From: Paenibacillus dendritiformis
GTDB lineage: Bacteria; Bacillota; Bacilli; Paenibacillales; Paenibacillaceae
Assembly: GCF_021654795.1 (NCBI RefSeq)
Contig: NZ_AP025344.1
Span: 2,294,501-2,358,500, forward strand
DNA length: 64,000 nucleotides
Direction: 5' to 3'
The position numbers and the translations under genes were made by a program. The notes under the pieces were generated by a model. It was given only the letters and a program-made list of their open reading frames with translations, ran no database searches and was not told the origin of the DNA. Positions 24,515 to 32,764 of this stretch are shown piece after piece (within the stretch, counting starts at the first letter, position 1; every line of letters starts with the position of its first letter).

Positions 24515-24953
24515 GAGTTTTTGCAGGAATCCCGGCGCACTGTCAGTGCGTTCCCCAAGATACTGCAGTTTTGCAGGATTTTTGAGCTACTGAGAGCGGC
24601 GTACGGCAACGCATAGCGCCTATGGAAACAAATGGGGGGGCCATGCGGCAGCGGTCAGCGTCATACGGGCGCCAACGGCAGACGTACGGCAGCGGTCAGC
24701 GTCATACGGGCGCCAACGGCAGACGTACGGCAGCGTACAGCGTCATACGGGCGCCAACGGCAAAGGTACGGCAGCGTACAGCGCCATATCGGCGCAAATG
24801 GCAAGCATGCGGCAGGGTATTGCTGCGTACGGCAACGCATAGCGGCAATAAACCAGAGGGCGCCCCAAATCGAGGGCTTCGCAATCTCACTGTAAGTGCT
24901 AGTTCGTGTTTAGATGTGTTCCGCGTCTATTGGGGAAAGGCTGGGGTGATGAG
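24515..24953. other. Gene-free stretch with palindrome half and 41-bp repeats
   Basis: No convincing gene is seen. The first part has TGCAGGAAT (24522-24530) and TGCAGGATTT (24572-24581), inverse partners of sequences left of the insertion sequence. The second part is the 41-bp tandem array. The last 100 bases lead to the ribosome site of the next gene. Confidence 0.7.
24599..24844. repeat. 41-bp tandem repeat array with matching 20-bp ends
   Basis: Units beginning CAGCGGTCAGCGTCATACGG start at 24649 and 24690. Diverging copies start at 24731, 24772 and 24813, each exactly 41 bases apart. The first two copies are almost identical and later ones drift. The 20-base sequence GCGTACGGCAACGCATAGCG occurs at 24599-24618 and again at 24825-24844, framing the array. 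Frames open across it reflect the repeat, since 41 is not a multiple of three. Confidence 0.88.
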
Positions 24954-25283
24954 ATGAATGTAAAGCCGGTAGAGCTGCAAATCGCACTAACCCGGACACA
25001 AGAGGCATCGGCGGTTCATCAGCAGCAGCAGCAGCGGCCTGCTACCGAACAGCTGCTCTTGAACGAACAAGCGGAGAAGATGACGAAAAAGCGGCGGGAG
25101 CGCAATGAGCAGGTAGAAACCGCGCAGGAAGCCCGGATCCGGGATGAGGGCAAGCGCGACCAATCGCGCGCGGATGGAGCCGGCCCCGAGCCGGATCCGG
25201 CGGAAGGGGAGACGGCAGCTCCTCCTGCGGCTGTTCCCGCAGAGCACCCTTACAAAGGAAAGCATATTGATTTCACGTGCTGA
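24954..25283 (+). CDS. Conserved hypothetical protein, Gln/Arg-rich
   Basis: This is a small cytoplasmic protein of 109 residues with no named domain that I recognise. It begins MNVKPVELQIALTRTQEASA, followed by a Gln-rich stretch, a basic helix (EKMTKKRRERNEQVETAQEA) and a Pro/Ala-rich tail ending HPYKGKHIDFTC. From memory, similar short proteins with a KGxxIDFT-like end sit at this locus in other Paenibacillus genomes; this was not checked. The start has GGGGTGATGAG upstream. A farther upstream ATG at 24906 reads through unlikely sequence. Confidence 0.7.
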   Translation: MNVKPVELQIALTRTQEASAVHQQQQQRPATEQLLLNEQAEKMTKKRRERNEQVETAQEARIRDEGKRDQSRADGAGPEPDPAEGETAAPPAAVPAEHPYKGKHIDFTC

Positions 25284-25443
25284 ATCGGTAACGCTGACCG
25301 CCTTGTCGGACAAGGTGCCGCGTTGCCTTTTTTGCCGTGTTGGCGGCCTTGGCGGGCGGGGGCTTACCCCAAGAGGCGAGACCCCCCCGCATACGCATTG
25401 GGCCGCCAAAAGTCTGAACGCAGCCGAAAAGGAGGTGCCCGCG

Positions 25444-26049
25444 ATGGGGCCTTGGATCTATGTAGCGCTGCTGGGGGCGGTCCTGGTCGTGCTTGGCCTG
25501 CTCAGGCCGAGAACAGGGAACGACAGCACCGAGCTTCGGCGCAATATGGAGGAGACGCTTGAGCATTATATGCGAGAGCTGGAAACCGATAACGAGAAAT
25601 TGATCAGCATGATTGAGCGGATGAAAAAGGAAGGGCAAATGACGGACGAGGCGCTGAGGAAGCGAATCGACCAGCTTGAACAAAGATGGAGCCGAAGCGA
25701 GGAACGGCATGCGGCGCTGGAAGCGCGTGTGGCGGAGCAGCAGGCGGTCCGCTTGTGGAACGAACAGGCTTCCGCGCCGCAGATGGAGGAAGCAGCGCAG
25801 GCGGCAGCCCAGCATTCCATGGCGGATGCAGCTTCCCTTCCTTCGGAGGCGGAGACAATCCCGGATGCGGAAGCGCAAGCGGAAGCCGAGACGCCTGAGC
25901 CTCCTTCGATCCGCAGCCGGTACCCGGCGCTGTTCGCCCTGGCCGATGAGCAGGTGCCGGCGGGCCAGATTGCCGAGCGGCTGTCCATGCCGATAGGCGA
26001 GGTTCAGCTTATTCTCCAGCTTGAGATACAGGAGGGCGGCCGTGTTTAA
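25444..26049 (+). CDS. SwrB/DUF6115-like membrane-anchored protein
   Basis: The 201-residue protein has one N-terminal membrane helix (about residues 3-20). A charged coiled coil follows (about 30-95, rich in Glu/Arg/Lys), then an Ala/Glu-rich middle. A compact C-terminal helix-turn-helix-like segment contains ADEQVPAGQIAERLSMPIGE. The same layout is known for SwrB (YlxL), which lies between sigD and rpsB in B. subtilis and promotes flagellar basal-body maturation. The ATG at 25444 follows AAGGAGGTG. An upstream extension of the frame to 25144 is rejected for lack of family support. Orthology with SwrB is inferred from layout and position. Confidence 0.75.
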   Translation: MGPWIYVALLGAVLVVLGLLRPRTGNDSTELRRNMEETLEHYMRELETDNEKLISMIERMKKEGQMTDEALRKRIDQLEQRWSRSEERHAALEARVAEQQAVRLWNEQASAPQMEEAAQAAAQHSMADAASLPSEAETIPDAEAQAEAETPEPPSIRSRYPALFALADEQVPAGQIAERLSMPIGEVQLILQLEIQEGGRV

Positions 26050-26635
26050 AGATCGTCGGTTTCTTATCGGACTTGGCGCAGGGATAATTTGCGGCAGCGT
26101 GCTGCTTCAGCTGACGCTTATCGGCGAGCGCGCCGCCGAGCCGCTGTCGGAGCCGGAACTGCGCAGACAGGCGGAACGGGCCGGTTACGAGCTGATTCCG
26201 CGCGGCGCGATGGCGAATGGAACGGGTGAAGGCGGAGGCGCGATGGCGGAAGGAACGGAAGAGGGCGGAGGCGCGGCCCAACCGCAGGCGCCTGCCAGCG
26301 GCGGAACGCCGCGTCAGGAGAAGGGCGGGGAGAAGCAAGCGTCCGGCGGCAGCGGGCCGGCTGCGAAGCCGGATTCATCCGCCGCGAAGAAGCAGTCTCC
26401 TCCCCCCGCGGAGGCGGAGCAGGAGGCGACGGTTAAGGTGGCCTACGGCAGCGGTTCCCGGACAATCGCCAAGCAGCTGGCCGAGGCGGGAATTGTCGAG
26501 AGCGCGGAGGAATTCGAACGCTATGTAGCCAAGCAGAAGAAGCAAGGAAAGCTGCGGACGGGCACGTTCCGGTTCCCGGTTCCCTCCACGTTGGAGGAAG
26601 CGCTTCGCATCCTGACCAGCAAGCCGAATGGCTAG
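26042..26635 (+). CDS. MltG/YceG-like N-terminal domain membrane protein
   Basis: The 197-residue protein has one N-terminal membrane helix (about residues 7-25) and a low-complexity Gly/Ala/Glu/Lys region (about 55-140). Its C-terminal domain contains GSGSRTIAKQLAEAGIVESA and LRTGTFRFPVPSTLEEALRI. That domain resembles the LysM-like N-terminal part of the endolytic transglycosylase MltG. The catalytic transglycosylase domain is absent, so it is unlikely to cut glycan by itself. The start is GTG at 26042, overlapping the previous gene by eight bases, with a GGAGG site. Its function is unknown. Confidence 0.72.
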   Translation: MFKDRRFLIGLGAGIICGSVLLQLTLIGERAAEPLSEPELRRQAERAGYELIPRGAMANGTGEGGGAMAEGTEEGGGAAQPQAPASGGTPRQEKGGEKQASGGSGPAAKPDSSAAKKQSPPPAEAEQEATVKVAYGSGSRTIAKQLAEAGIVESAEEFERYVAKQKKQGKLRTGTFRFPVPSTLEEALRILTSKPNG

Positions 26636-26649
26636 TCGGCCAAAAGTGG

Positions 26650-26678
26650 TTGCAACTCATGGGTCATTATGGTATATT
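26650..26678 (+). promoter_or_regulatory. SigA-type promoter of rpsB
   Basis: TTGCAA (26650-26655) and TATATT (26673-26678) are separated by 17 bases. They lie about 125 bases upstream of the rpsB start and just after the last flagellar-block gene. This gives rpsB a likely vegetative promoter independent of the fla/che operon. Confidence 0.75.
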
Positions 26679-26803
26679 AATTGACGGTGTTAAGAACACA
26701 CGCCGATCAATTTCTGCAAGGGTGCTCTGTCTCACCGGATAGAGTCTTGGAGGAAGATGACATCGGCGGAGGACAAATAACCATATTGGGAGGTGCAGTG
26801 AAG

Positions 26804-27502
26804 ATGGCAGTTATCTCCATGAAGCAGCTTTTGGAAGCTGGGGTACACTTCGGTCACCAGACTCGTCGTTGGAACCCGAAAATGGACAAATATATCTTCA
26901 CCGAACGTAACGGCATTTACATTATCGACCTGCAAAAGACAGTGAAAAAAGTCGAGGAAGCTTACAACTTCGTAAAATCCCTCGCGGCTGAGAACGGGAC
27001 AATCCTGTTCGTCGGCACGAAGAAGCAAGCTCAAGATTCCGTCAAGGAAGAAGCAGAGCGCTGCGGAATGTTCTACATCAACCAACGCTGGTTGGGCGGC
27101 ACGCTCACGAACTTCCAGACGATTCAGAAGCGCATCGATCGCCTGAAGCAGCTGGAAGCGATGGAGCAAGACGGCACATTCGAAGTGCTTCCTAAGAAAG
27201 AAGTTATCTTGCTCCGCAAAGAGCAAGAGCGCCTCGAGAAATTCTTGGGCGGCATCAAAAACATGAAGGGCTTGCCAAGCGCATTGTTCGTCATCGATCC
27301 TCGCAAAGAGCGCATCGCGGTGGCGGAAGCTCGCAAATTGGGCATCCCAATCGTAGGTATCGTTGACACGAACTGCGATCCGGACGAAATCGATTACGTT
27401 ATCCCTGGTAACGACGATGCGATCCGCGCAGTCAAGCTGCTCACTTCGAAGATGGCAGACGCTATTGTCGAAGCGCATCAAGGCGAAGAAACATCCGCGT
27501 AA
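26804..27502 (+). CDS. rpsB: 30S ribosomal protein S2
   Basis: S2 is needed for late 30S assembly and for binding of S1-like functions. The 232-residue protein begins [20 protein letters not shown] and carries [20 protein letters not shown]. Later motifs include [13 protein letters not shown] and [20 protein letters not shown]. The start at 26804 has TTGGGAGG upstream; a frame extension to 26681 is not translated in this family. A leader of about 120 bases separates the promoter from the gene. tsf follows after a hairpin terminator. Confidence 0.97.
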   Translation: MAVISMKQLLEAGVHFGHQTRRWNPKMDKYIFTERNGIYIIDLQKTVKKVEEAYNFVKSLAAENGTILFVGTKKQAQDSVKEEAERCGMFYINQRWLGGTLTNFQTIQKRIDRLKQLEAMEQDGTFEVLPKKEVILLRKEQERLEKFLGGIKNMKGLPSALFVIDPRKERIAVAEARKLGIPIVGIVDTNCDPDEIDYVIPGNDDAIRAVKLLTSKMADAIVEAHQGEETSA

Positions 27503-27531
27503 TACAGCGGCTTACATTTGGATGAACAAAT

Positions 27532-27575
27532 AAGGGTGGTTGGCAGGTGGTTCACCTCTCACCGCCCTTTTTTTA
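27532..27575 (+). terminator. Rho-independent terminator between rpsB and tsf
   Basis: AAGGGTGGT pairs with ACCGCCCTT (one G-U pair), with an inner GGTG/CACC stem, followed by seven T. It probably terminates part of rpsB transcription, so tsf may be expressed at a different level. Confidence 0.85.
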
Positions 27576-27644
27576 AGCTGTACGATAGCTTGAATCCGCC
27601 CGGCATCGCGCTGGGGCATATCTAAATGATGGAGGGAATTGGAC

Positions 27645-28298
27645 ATGGCAGTTAGTGCAAGTGCAGTTAAAGAATTGCGTGAAAAAACAGGCGCAGGTAT
27701 GCTGGATTGCAAAAAAGCGTTGGAGGAAGCGAACGGCGACCTGGAAAAAGCGGCTGAATTGCTTCGCGAGAAAGGCTTGGCGGCAGCGGCGAAAAAAGCG
27801 GGCCGCGTAGCTACGGAAGGCGTCGTTGAATCCTACATCCATGCCGGCGGACGCATCGGCGTATTGGTAGAGATCAACTGCGAGACGGACTTCGTCGCGA
27901 AGACCGATCAATTCAAGGAATTCGCGCGCGATATCGCGATGCAAATCGCGGCGGCTTCTCCGAAATTCGTTCGCCGCGAAGAAGTGCCTCAAGAAGAGAT
28001 CGAGAAAGAAAAAGAAATTTTGAAGGCGCAAGCGCTGAACGAAGGCAAGCCTGAAAAAATCGTTGAAAAAATGGTTGAAGGACGCATCAACAAGTACTTT
28101 GAAGAGTTCTGCTTGATGGAGCAATCCTTCATCAAAGATCCGGACAAGACAATCGAAACGCTGCTGAACGAAAAAATCGCAGCGATCGGCGAGAACATTT
28201 CGATCCGCCGCTTCGTTCGTTACGAGCTGGGCGAAGGCTTGGAGAAAAAAGAAGATAACTTTGTTGAAGAAGTAATGGCGCAAGCGAACTTGAAGTAA
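27645..28298 (+). CDS. tsf: Translation elongation factor Ts
   Basis: EF-Ts is the nucleotide exchange factor of EF-Tu. The 217-residue protein starts [20 protein letters not shown] and continues [20 protein letters not shown], the UBA-like N-terminal domain. The core motif [17 protein letters not shown] is present, and the C-terminus is of the short Bacillus type. The ATG at 27645 has GGAGGGAA upstream. Confidence 0.97.
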   Translation: MAVSASAVKELREKTGAGMLDCKKALEEANGDLEKAAELLREKGLAAAAKKAGRVATEGVVESYIHAGGRIGVLVEINCETDFVAKTDQFKEFARDIAMQIAAASPKFVRREEVPQEEIEKEKEILKAQALNEGKPEKIVEKMVEGRINKYFEEFCLMEQSFIKDPDKTIETLLNEKIAAIGENISIRRFVRYELGEGLEKKEDNFVEEVMAQANLK

Positions 28299-28361
28299 TA
28301 CGGGCCACAGGGCGCTTCAGTTCATAAGCTGCTAGCAATCAACAGACGCGCTGGAAAAGAT

Positions 28362-28388
28362 GGAACACATAGTGTTCCTTCTTTTTTA
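28362..28388 (+). terminator. Short terminator between tsf and pyrH
   Basis: GGAACAC and GTGTTCC form a perfect seven-pair stem with a three-base loop, followed by TTCTTTTTT. It lies about 30 bases before the pyrH start and may attenuate read-through. Confidence 0.7.
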
Positions 28389-28413
28389 GCACGTTGTCAA
28401 AAGTGGAGGGTAA

Positions 28414-29144
<731 letters not shown>

Positions 29145-29145
<1 letters not shown>

Positions 29146-29699
29146 TGCCACAATCGGTAAAAAAACACGCAGAAGAACGTATGGAAAAGGCAATTGCGGC
29201 TTTGAAGCGAGATCTGGCTACGCTGCGCGCCGGACGCGCTTCTGCAGCGCTGCTTGACCGCATTCAAGTCGAATATTACGGAGCGCTGACGCCGCTCAAT
29301 CAATTGGCGAACATCAGCACGCCGGATCCGCGCACGCTGGTTATTCAGCCTTGGGACAAAAGCTCGCTCGGTGAGATCGAGCGCGCGATCATGAAGTCGG
29401 ATCTCGGCTTGACGCCGGCCAATGACGGCTCTATCATCCGCATCTCCATACCGGCATTGACGCAGGAACGCCGTGCGGAGCTGGTGAAGCAGACGAAGAA
29501 ATTCGGCGAAGACGCGAAGGTAGCGATCCGGAACATCCGCCGCGATGCGAACGATGACATCAAGAAGCTGGAAAAAACCGATATTTCGGAAGATGAATCC
29601 CGCCGTCACCAGGAAGATATCCAGAAGACGACGGACAAATATATCGCGGAAGTCGATAAAGTATTGGCAGCAAAAGAAAAAGACATTATGGAAGTCTAA
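29145..29699 (+). CDS. frr: Ribosome recycling factor
   Basis: RRF splits terminated ribosomes together with EF-G. The 184-residue protein shows the family core [20 protein letters not shown], then [20 protein letters not shown] and a long C-terminal helical domain ending in [10 protein letters not shown]. The start is GTG at 29145, overlapping the pyrH stop by one base, which indicates coupling. Confidence 0.96.
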
Positions 29700-29801
29700 T
29701 GAAGGCGCACCGAATGTGCGACATCTTTATGCCCCTCCGCACGGTGGGGTTTATTGTCTTTTTCCGGTGCCGGTTCTTATCAACAGGTTGGAGGAGACCG
29801 A

Positions 29802-30569
29802 ATGATTAAGCGATTCCAAGCGTGGGTGCAGCGCAGGAAGGATAGACTGGGGCCTGAGCTGCTGCCGGACAATATCCCGCAGCATGTGGCGATTATTATG
29901 GACGGCAACGGACGTTGGGCCAAGAACCGCGGATTGCCGCGTGTCGCGGGACACCATACGGGGATGAAAGCGGTGAAGCGCGCCACCATCGCTGCCAATG
30001 ACATCGGAATCAAAATACTGACCCTGTACGCTTTTTCCACAGAGAACTGGGTGCGCCCGAAAGAAGAAGTGGACTTTCTGATGAAGCTTCCCCAAGAGTT
30101 CCTCGCCATCGAGCTCGATGAACTGGTGGAGAAGAACGTGCAGGTGCGCATGATGGGCTATCGGGACCGCCTTCCCAATCATACGCTTGCGGCGATGGAA
30201 GAAGCCGTGGAGAGAACGAAGAACAATACGGGACTCATACTCAATTTTGCGTTGAATTACGGCGGGAAGCGGGAATTGATCGAAGGCTTCCGGGAGATTG
30301 CCCGGGACGTCGCAGCCGGCGTGGTGCGGCCGGAGGATATCGATGAGGAACTGATCCATCATCACCTGTTGTCCGGCAGCTTGCCGGATCCGGATCTGCT
30401 GATTCGCACCAGCGGGGAACTGCGGCTGAGCAATTTCATGCTGTGGCAGCTGGCTTACAGCGAGTTGTGGTTTACCGATTTGTACTGGCCGGAGTTCACG
30501 GAACGGGATTTGAAGGAAGCCGTGCTGGAGTACCAGCGCCGAACCCGGAGATATGGCGGATTACAATAA
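29802..30569 (+). CDS. uppS: Undecaprenyl diphosphate synthase
   Basis: UppS is a cis-prenyltransferase that makes the C55 lipid carrier for cell wall synthesis. The 255-residue protein has the catalytic aspartate in AIIMDGNGRWAKNRGLPRVA. Substrate motifs include LTLYAFSTENWVRP and the C-terminal DPDLLIRTSGELRLSNFMLW. The ATG at 29802 has GGTTGGAGGAG upstream; a longer frame from 29754 adds no conserved sequence. A weak hairpin lies in the 100-base gap after frr. Confidence 0.96.
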   Translation: MIKRFQAWVQRRKDRLGPELLPDNIPQHVAIIMDGNGRWAKNRGLPRVAGHHTGMKAVKRATIAANDIGIKILTLYAFSTENWVRPKEEVDFLMKLPQEFLAIELDELVEKNVQVRMMGYRDRLPNHTLAAMEEAVERTKNNTGLILNFALNYGGKRELIEGFREIARDVAAGVVRPEDIDEELIHHHLLSGSLPDPDLLIRTSGELRLSNFMLWQLAYSELWFTDLYWPEFTERDLKEAVLEYQRRTRRYGGLQ

Positions 30570-30587
30570 GTTGGAGGAACATTCGTT

Positions 30588-31385
30588 ATGAAACAGCGTA
30601 TCGTTACGGGGCTTGCAGCCGGTATCGTATTCGGCGGACTGTGCGTCATGGGCGGCATGCCGTATGAGCTGCTTCTTCTCGCATTGGCCCTGATCGGCTA
30701 CTACGAGTTTGCCCGCATGCATCATTCCCGGCCCTTCGATCTCACATCCATCATCGGCTATGCTGCGCTGCTTGCTGTGGCTGTGCCTTGGCAGCGCTGG
30801 TCCATCTCATGGCCGGTCTCGTTCGAGACGCTTCTATGGTTCAGCATGTTCATCCTGCTGTGCATGACAGTTTTGACCAAAAACCGGGTGCCGATCGAGA
30901 ACGCCGCCCAAATGTGGCTTGGGGCTTTCTATATCGGCATCGGATTTAAATATATGATGCTGACCCGCACTTCGATGGAAGAGGGCCTGTTCTGGACGCT
31001 GCTGCTTTTCGCGGCCATCTGGTCCTCCGATATCGGAGCTTATTTCACGGGACGAGCCCTAGGAAAGCATAAGCTGTGGCCCGCCATCAGCCCGAACAAG
31101 ACGGTGGAAGGGGCGCTCGGCGGAATCGCGGCATCGATTATCGTGTCGTTCCTGTTCATCCTCGCGCGGCCGGATATTCTCGATTGGCGCACGGCGCTTG
31201 CGATCGGGGCTTCGGCAGCTGTCATCGGGCAGCTGGGCGATCTGATCCAGTCGGCCTACAAGCGGGTCCGCGGGGTGAAGGATTCCGGCACGATTCTGCC
31301 CGGGCACGGCGGCATTCTGGATCGCTGCGACAGCTGGATCGTCGTATTCCCGTTCGTTCATCTGATCGGCTTGTTGACGTTATAG
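30588..31385 (+). CDS. cdsA: Phosphatidate cytidylyltransferase CdsA
   Basis: CdsA makes CDP-diacylglycerol for phospholipid synthesis. The 265-residue protein has about seven membrane helices. The C-terminal signature contains WSSDIGAYFTGRALGKHKLW and SPNKTVEGALGG, then VKDSGTILPGHGGILDRCDS, the active-site region. It follows uppS by 18 bases and has a TTGGAGG ribosome site. Confidence 0.96.
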   Translation: MKQRIVTGLAAGIVFGGLCVMGGMPYELLLLALALIGYYEFARMHHSRPFDLTSIIGYAALLAVAVPWQRWSISWPVSFETLLWFSMFILLCMTVLTKNRVPIENAAQMWLGAFYIGIGFKYMMLTRTSMEEGLFWTLLLFAAIWSSDIGAYFTGRALGKHKLWPAISPNKTVEGALGGIAASIIVSFLFILARPDILDWRTALAIGASAAVIGQLGDLIQSAYKRVRGVKDSGTILPGHGGILDRCDSWIVVFPFVHLIGLLTL

Positions 31386-31454
31386 CAGGTCGACGGGCAG
31401 TCCGGGCAACGAACGGGCGCTTACATTAAATTTGATTGCAGATGAGGTGCAGGA

Positions 31455-32603
31455 ATGAAACGGATTGCAGTGCTAGGATCGACGGGATCCATCGGTACAC
31501 AGACGCTGGATGTTGTCCGCCATCATGCGGATGAGTTCAAGGTTGAAGCCTTGGCGGCGGGGCGGAATGCGGATGCCATCGTTCAGCAGGCGAACGAATT
31601 CCGGCCTCGCAAAGTATCCGTGCAAGACCGGGAGACGGCGGAGCGGATCCGCCATGATCTTCCCGCCGGAACGGAGCTCTATTACGGAGACGAGGGCCTG
31701 ATTGAAGCGGCGGCTGCCTCGGAAGCCGATACCGTCATTACGGCGGTTGTCGGCAGCGTCGGGCTGGACTCCACCTTGGCGGCGATCGCCGAAGGCAAGA
31801 ACATCGGCTTGGCGAACAAGGAGACGCTGGTGTCCGCCGGACACCTGGTGACCGAGCTGGCCGGGGACAAGGGCGTGAGCATCCTGCCTGTGGACAGCGA
31901 GCATTCCGCCATCTTCCAATGCTTGAACGGAGAAGCAGCCGCGGATGTTCATTCGATTACGGTCACGGCCTCCGGCGGCAGCTTCCGCGATTATTCGCGG
32001 GATGAGCTGGAGAACGTGACGCTGGAGCAGGCGCTTAATCATCCGAACTGGTCGATGGGCGCGAAGCTGACCGTCGACTCGGCGACGATGGCCAACAAGG
32101 GCCTGGAGGTGATCGAGGCGCACTGGCTGTTCGGGGTGCCGTATGACCGCATTCATGTCCTGATTCATCCGGAGAGCATCATCCATTCCTTCGTGGAATA
32201 TGTGGACGGCAGCATCATCGCCCAGTTGGGCGTGCCCGACATGCGGGTTCCGATCCAATACGCGCTGACGTATCCGAAGCGTCTGGACAGCCCTGCGGCC
32301 CGCCTTAATTTGGCCGAGATCGGCAAGCTTCATTTCCGGGAGATGGATTTGGAACGCTTTCCGATGATGCGTTGGGCCTATGAGTGCGGACGAGCCGGCG
32401 GAACGGCGACAACCGTGTTCAATGCCGCGAACGAAGTGGCCGTGGCGCGCTTCCGGGAGGGCGAGATCAAGTTCCTCGACATCGAGCGCATCGTGTACGA
32501 GATCATTTCCGGACATGAGCGCATCCCGCATCCTTCGCTTGAGGAGATTAAGGAAGCGGATCGGCGGGCACGCGCGGAAGCGCGGCAAATTTTACGGCCT
32601 TGA
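31455..32603 (+). CDS. dxr: 1-deoxy-D-xylulose 5-phosphate reductoisomerase
   Basis: Dxr catalyses the second step of the MEP isoprenoid pathway using NADPH and a divalent metal. The 382-residue protein shows the dinucleotide motif VLGSTGSIGTQTLDVV at the start. NKETLVSAG and LPVDSEHSAIFQCL include metal and substrate ligands. NWSMGAKLTVDSATMANKGL is the substrate loop region. With uppS upstream it forms an isoprenoid/lipid carrier group. Confidence 0.97.
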   Translation: MKRIAVLGSTGSIGTQTLDVVRHHADEFKVEALAAGRNADAIVQQANEFRPRKVSVQDRETAERIRHDLPAGTELYYGDEGLIEAAAASEADTVITAVVGSVGLDSTLAAIAEGKNIGLANKETLVSAGHLVTELAGDKGVSILPVDSEHSAIFQCLNGEAAADVHSITVTASGGSFRDYSRDELENVTLEQALNHPNWSMGAKLTVDSATMANKGLEVIEAHWLFGVPYDRIHVLIHPESIIHSFVEYVDGSIIAQLGVPDMRVPIQYALTYPKRLDSPAARLNLAEIGKLHFREMDLERFPMMRWAYECGRAGGTATTVFNAANEVAVARFREGEIKFLDIERIVYEIISGHERIPHPSLEEIKEADRRARAEARQILRP

Positions 32604-32661
32604 CGGTGCCGGTGGATTCTCTTGTGCGGGATCGGAGAATAATGATAATCTATAAGAGGTT

Positions 32662-32713
32662 GTTCAAAACGTCCGTTCTTCGAGTTCGGTGCCGAGAGCC
32701 GGTCTTTTTGAAC
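32662..32713. repeat. Dispersed inverted repeat, copy B
   Basis: The left arm GTTCAAAACGTCCG (32662-32675) and right arm CGGTCTTTTTGAAC (32700-32713) are nearly perfect inverses separated by 24 bases. The outer flanks, TATAAGAGGTT on the left and ATACGTTATA on the right, extend the symmetry. The right arm resembles copy A in the cheB-cheA gap and the half copy at 14811. Confidence 0.65.
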
Positions 32714-32764
32714 ATACGTTATAGGACAAGACCGCGACCCGAAACGTAAAGGAGGATGCATCGC

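Noticed and set aside
22801..24844. CRISPR array
   Set aside because: Both arrays are head-to-tail repeats with no spacers, and no cas genes are nearby.
24622..24957. Small proteins over the 41-bp array
   Set aside because: These frames derive from the repeats and change frame from unit to unit. Nothing in them resembles a protein family.
25144..25443. N-terminal extension of the SwrB-like protein
   Set aside because: The frame is open upstream but overlaps the previous gene. It encodes Arg/Pro-rich sequence and precedes a clear ribosome site for ATG 25444.
25284..25443. Terminator in the gap before the SwrB-like gene
   Set aside because: CCTTGT/ACAAGG and several G+C-rich self-complementary pieces are present, but the T-run is too far from the stem to be convincing.
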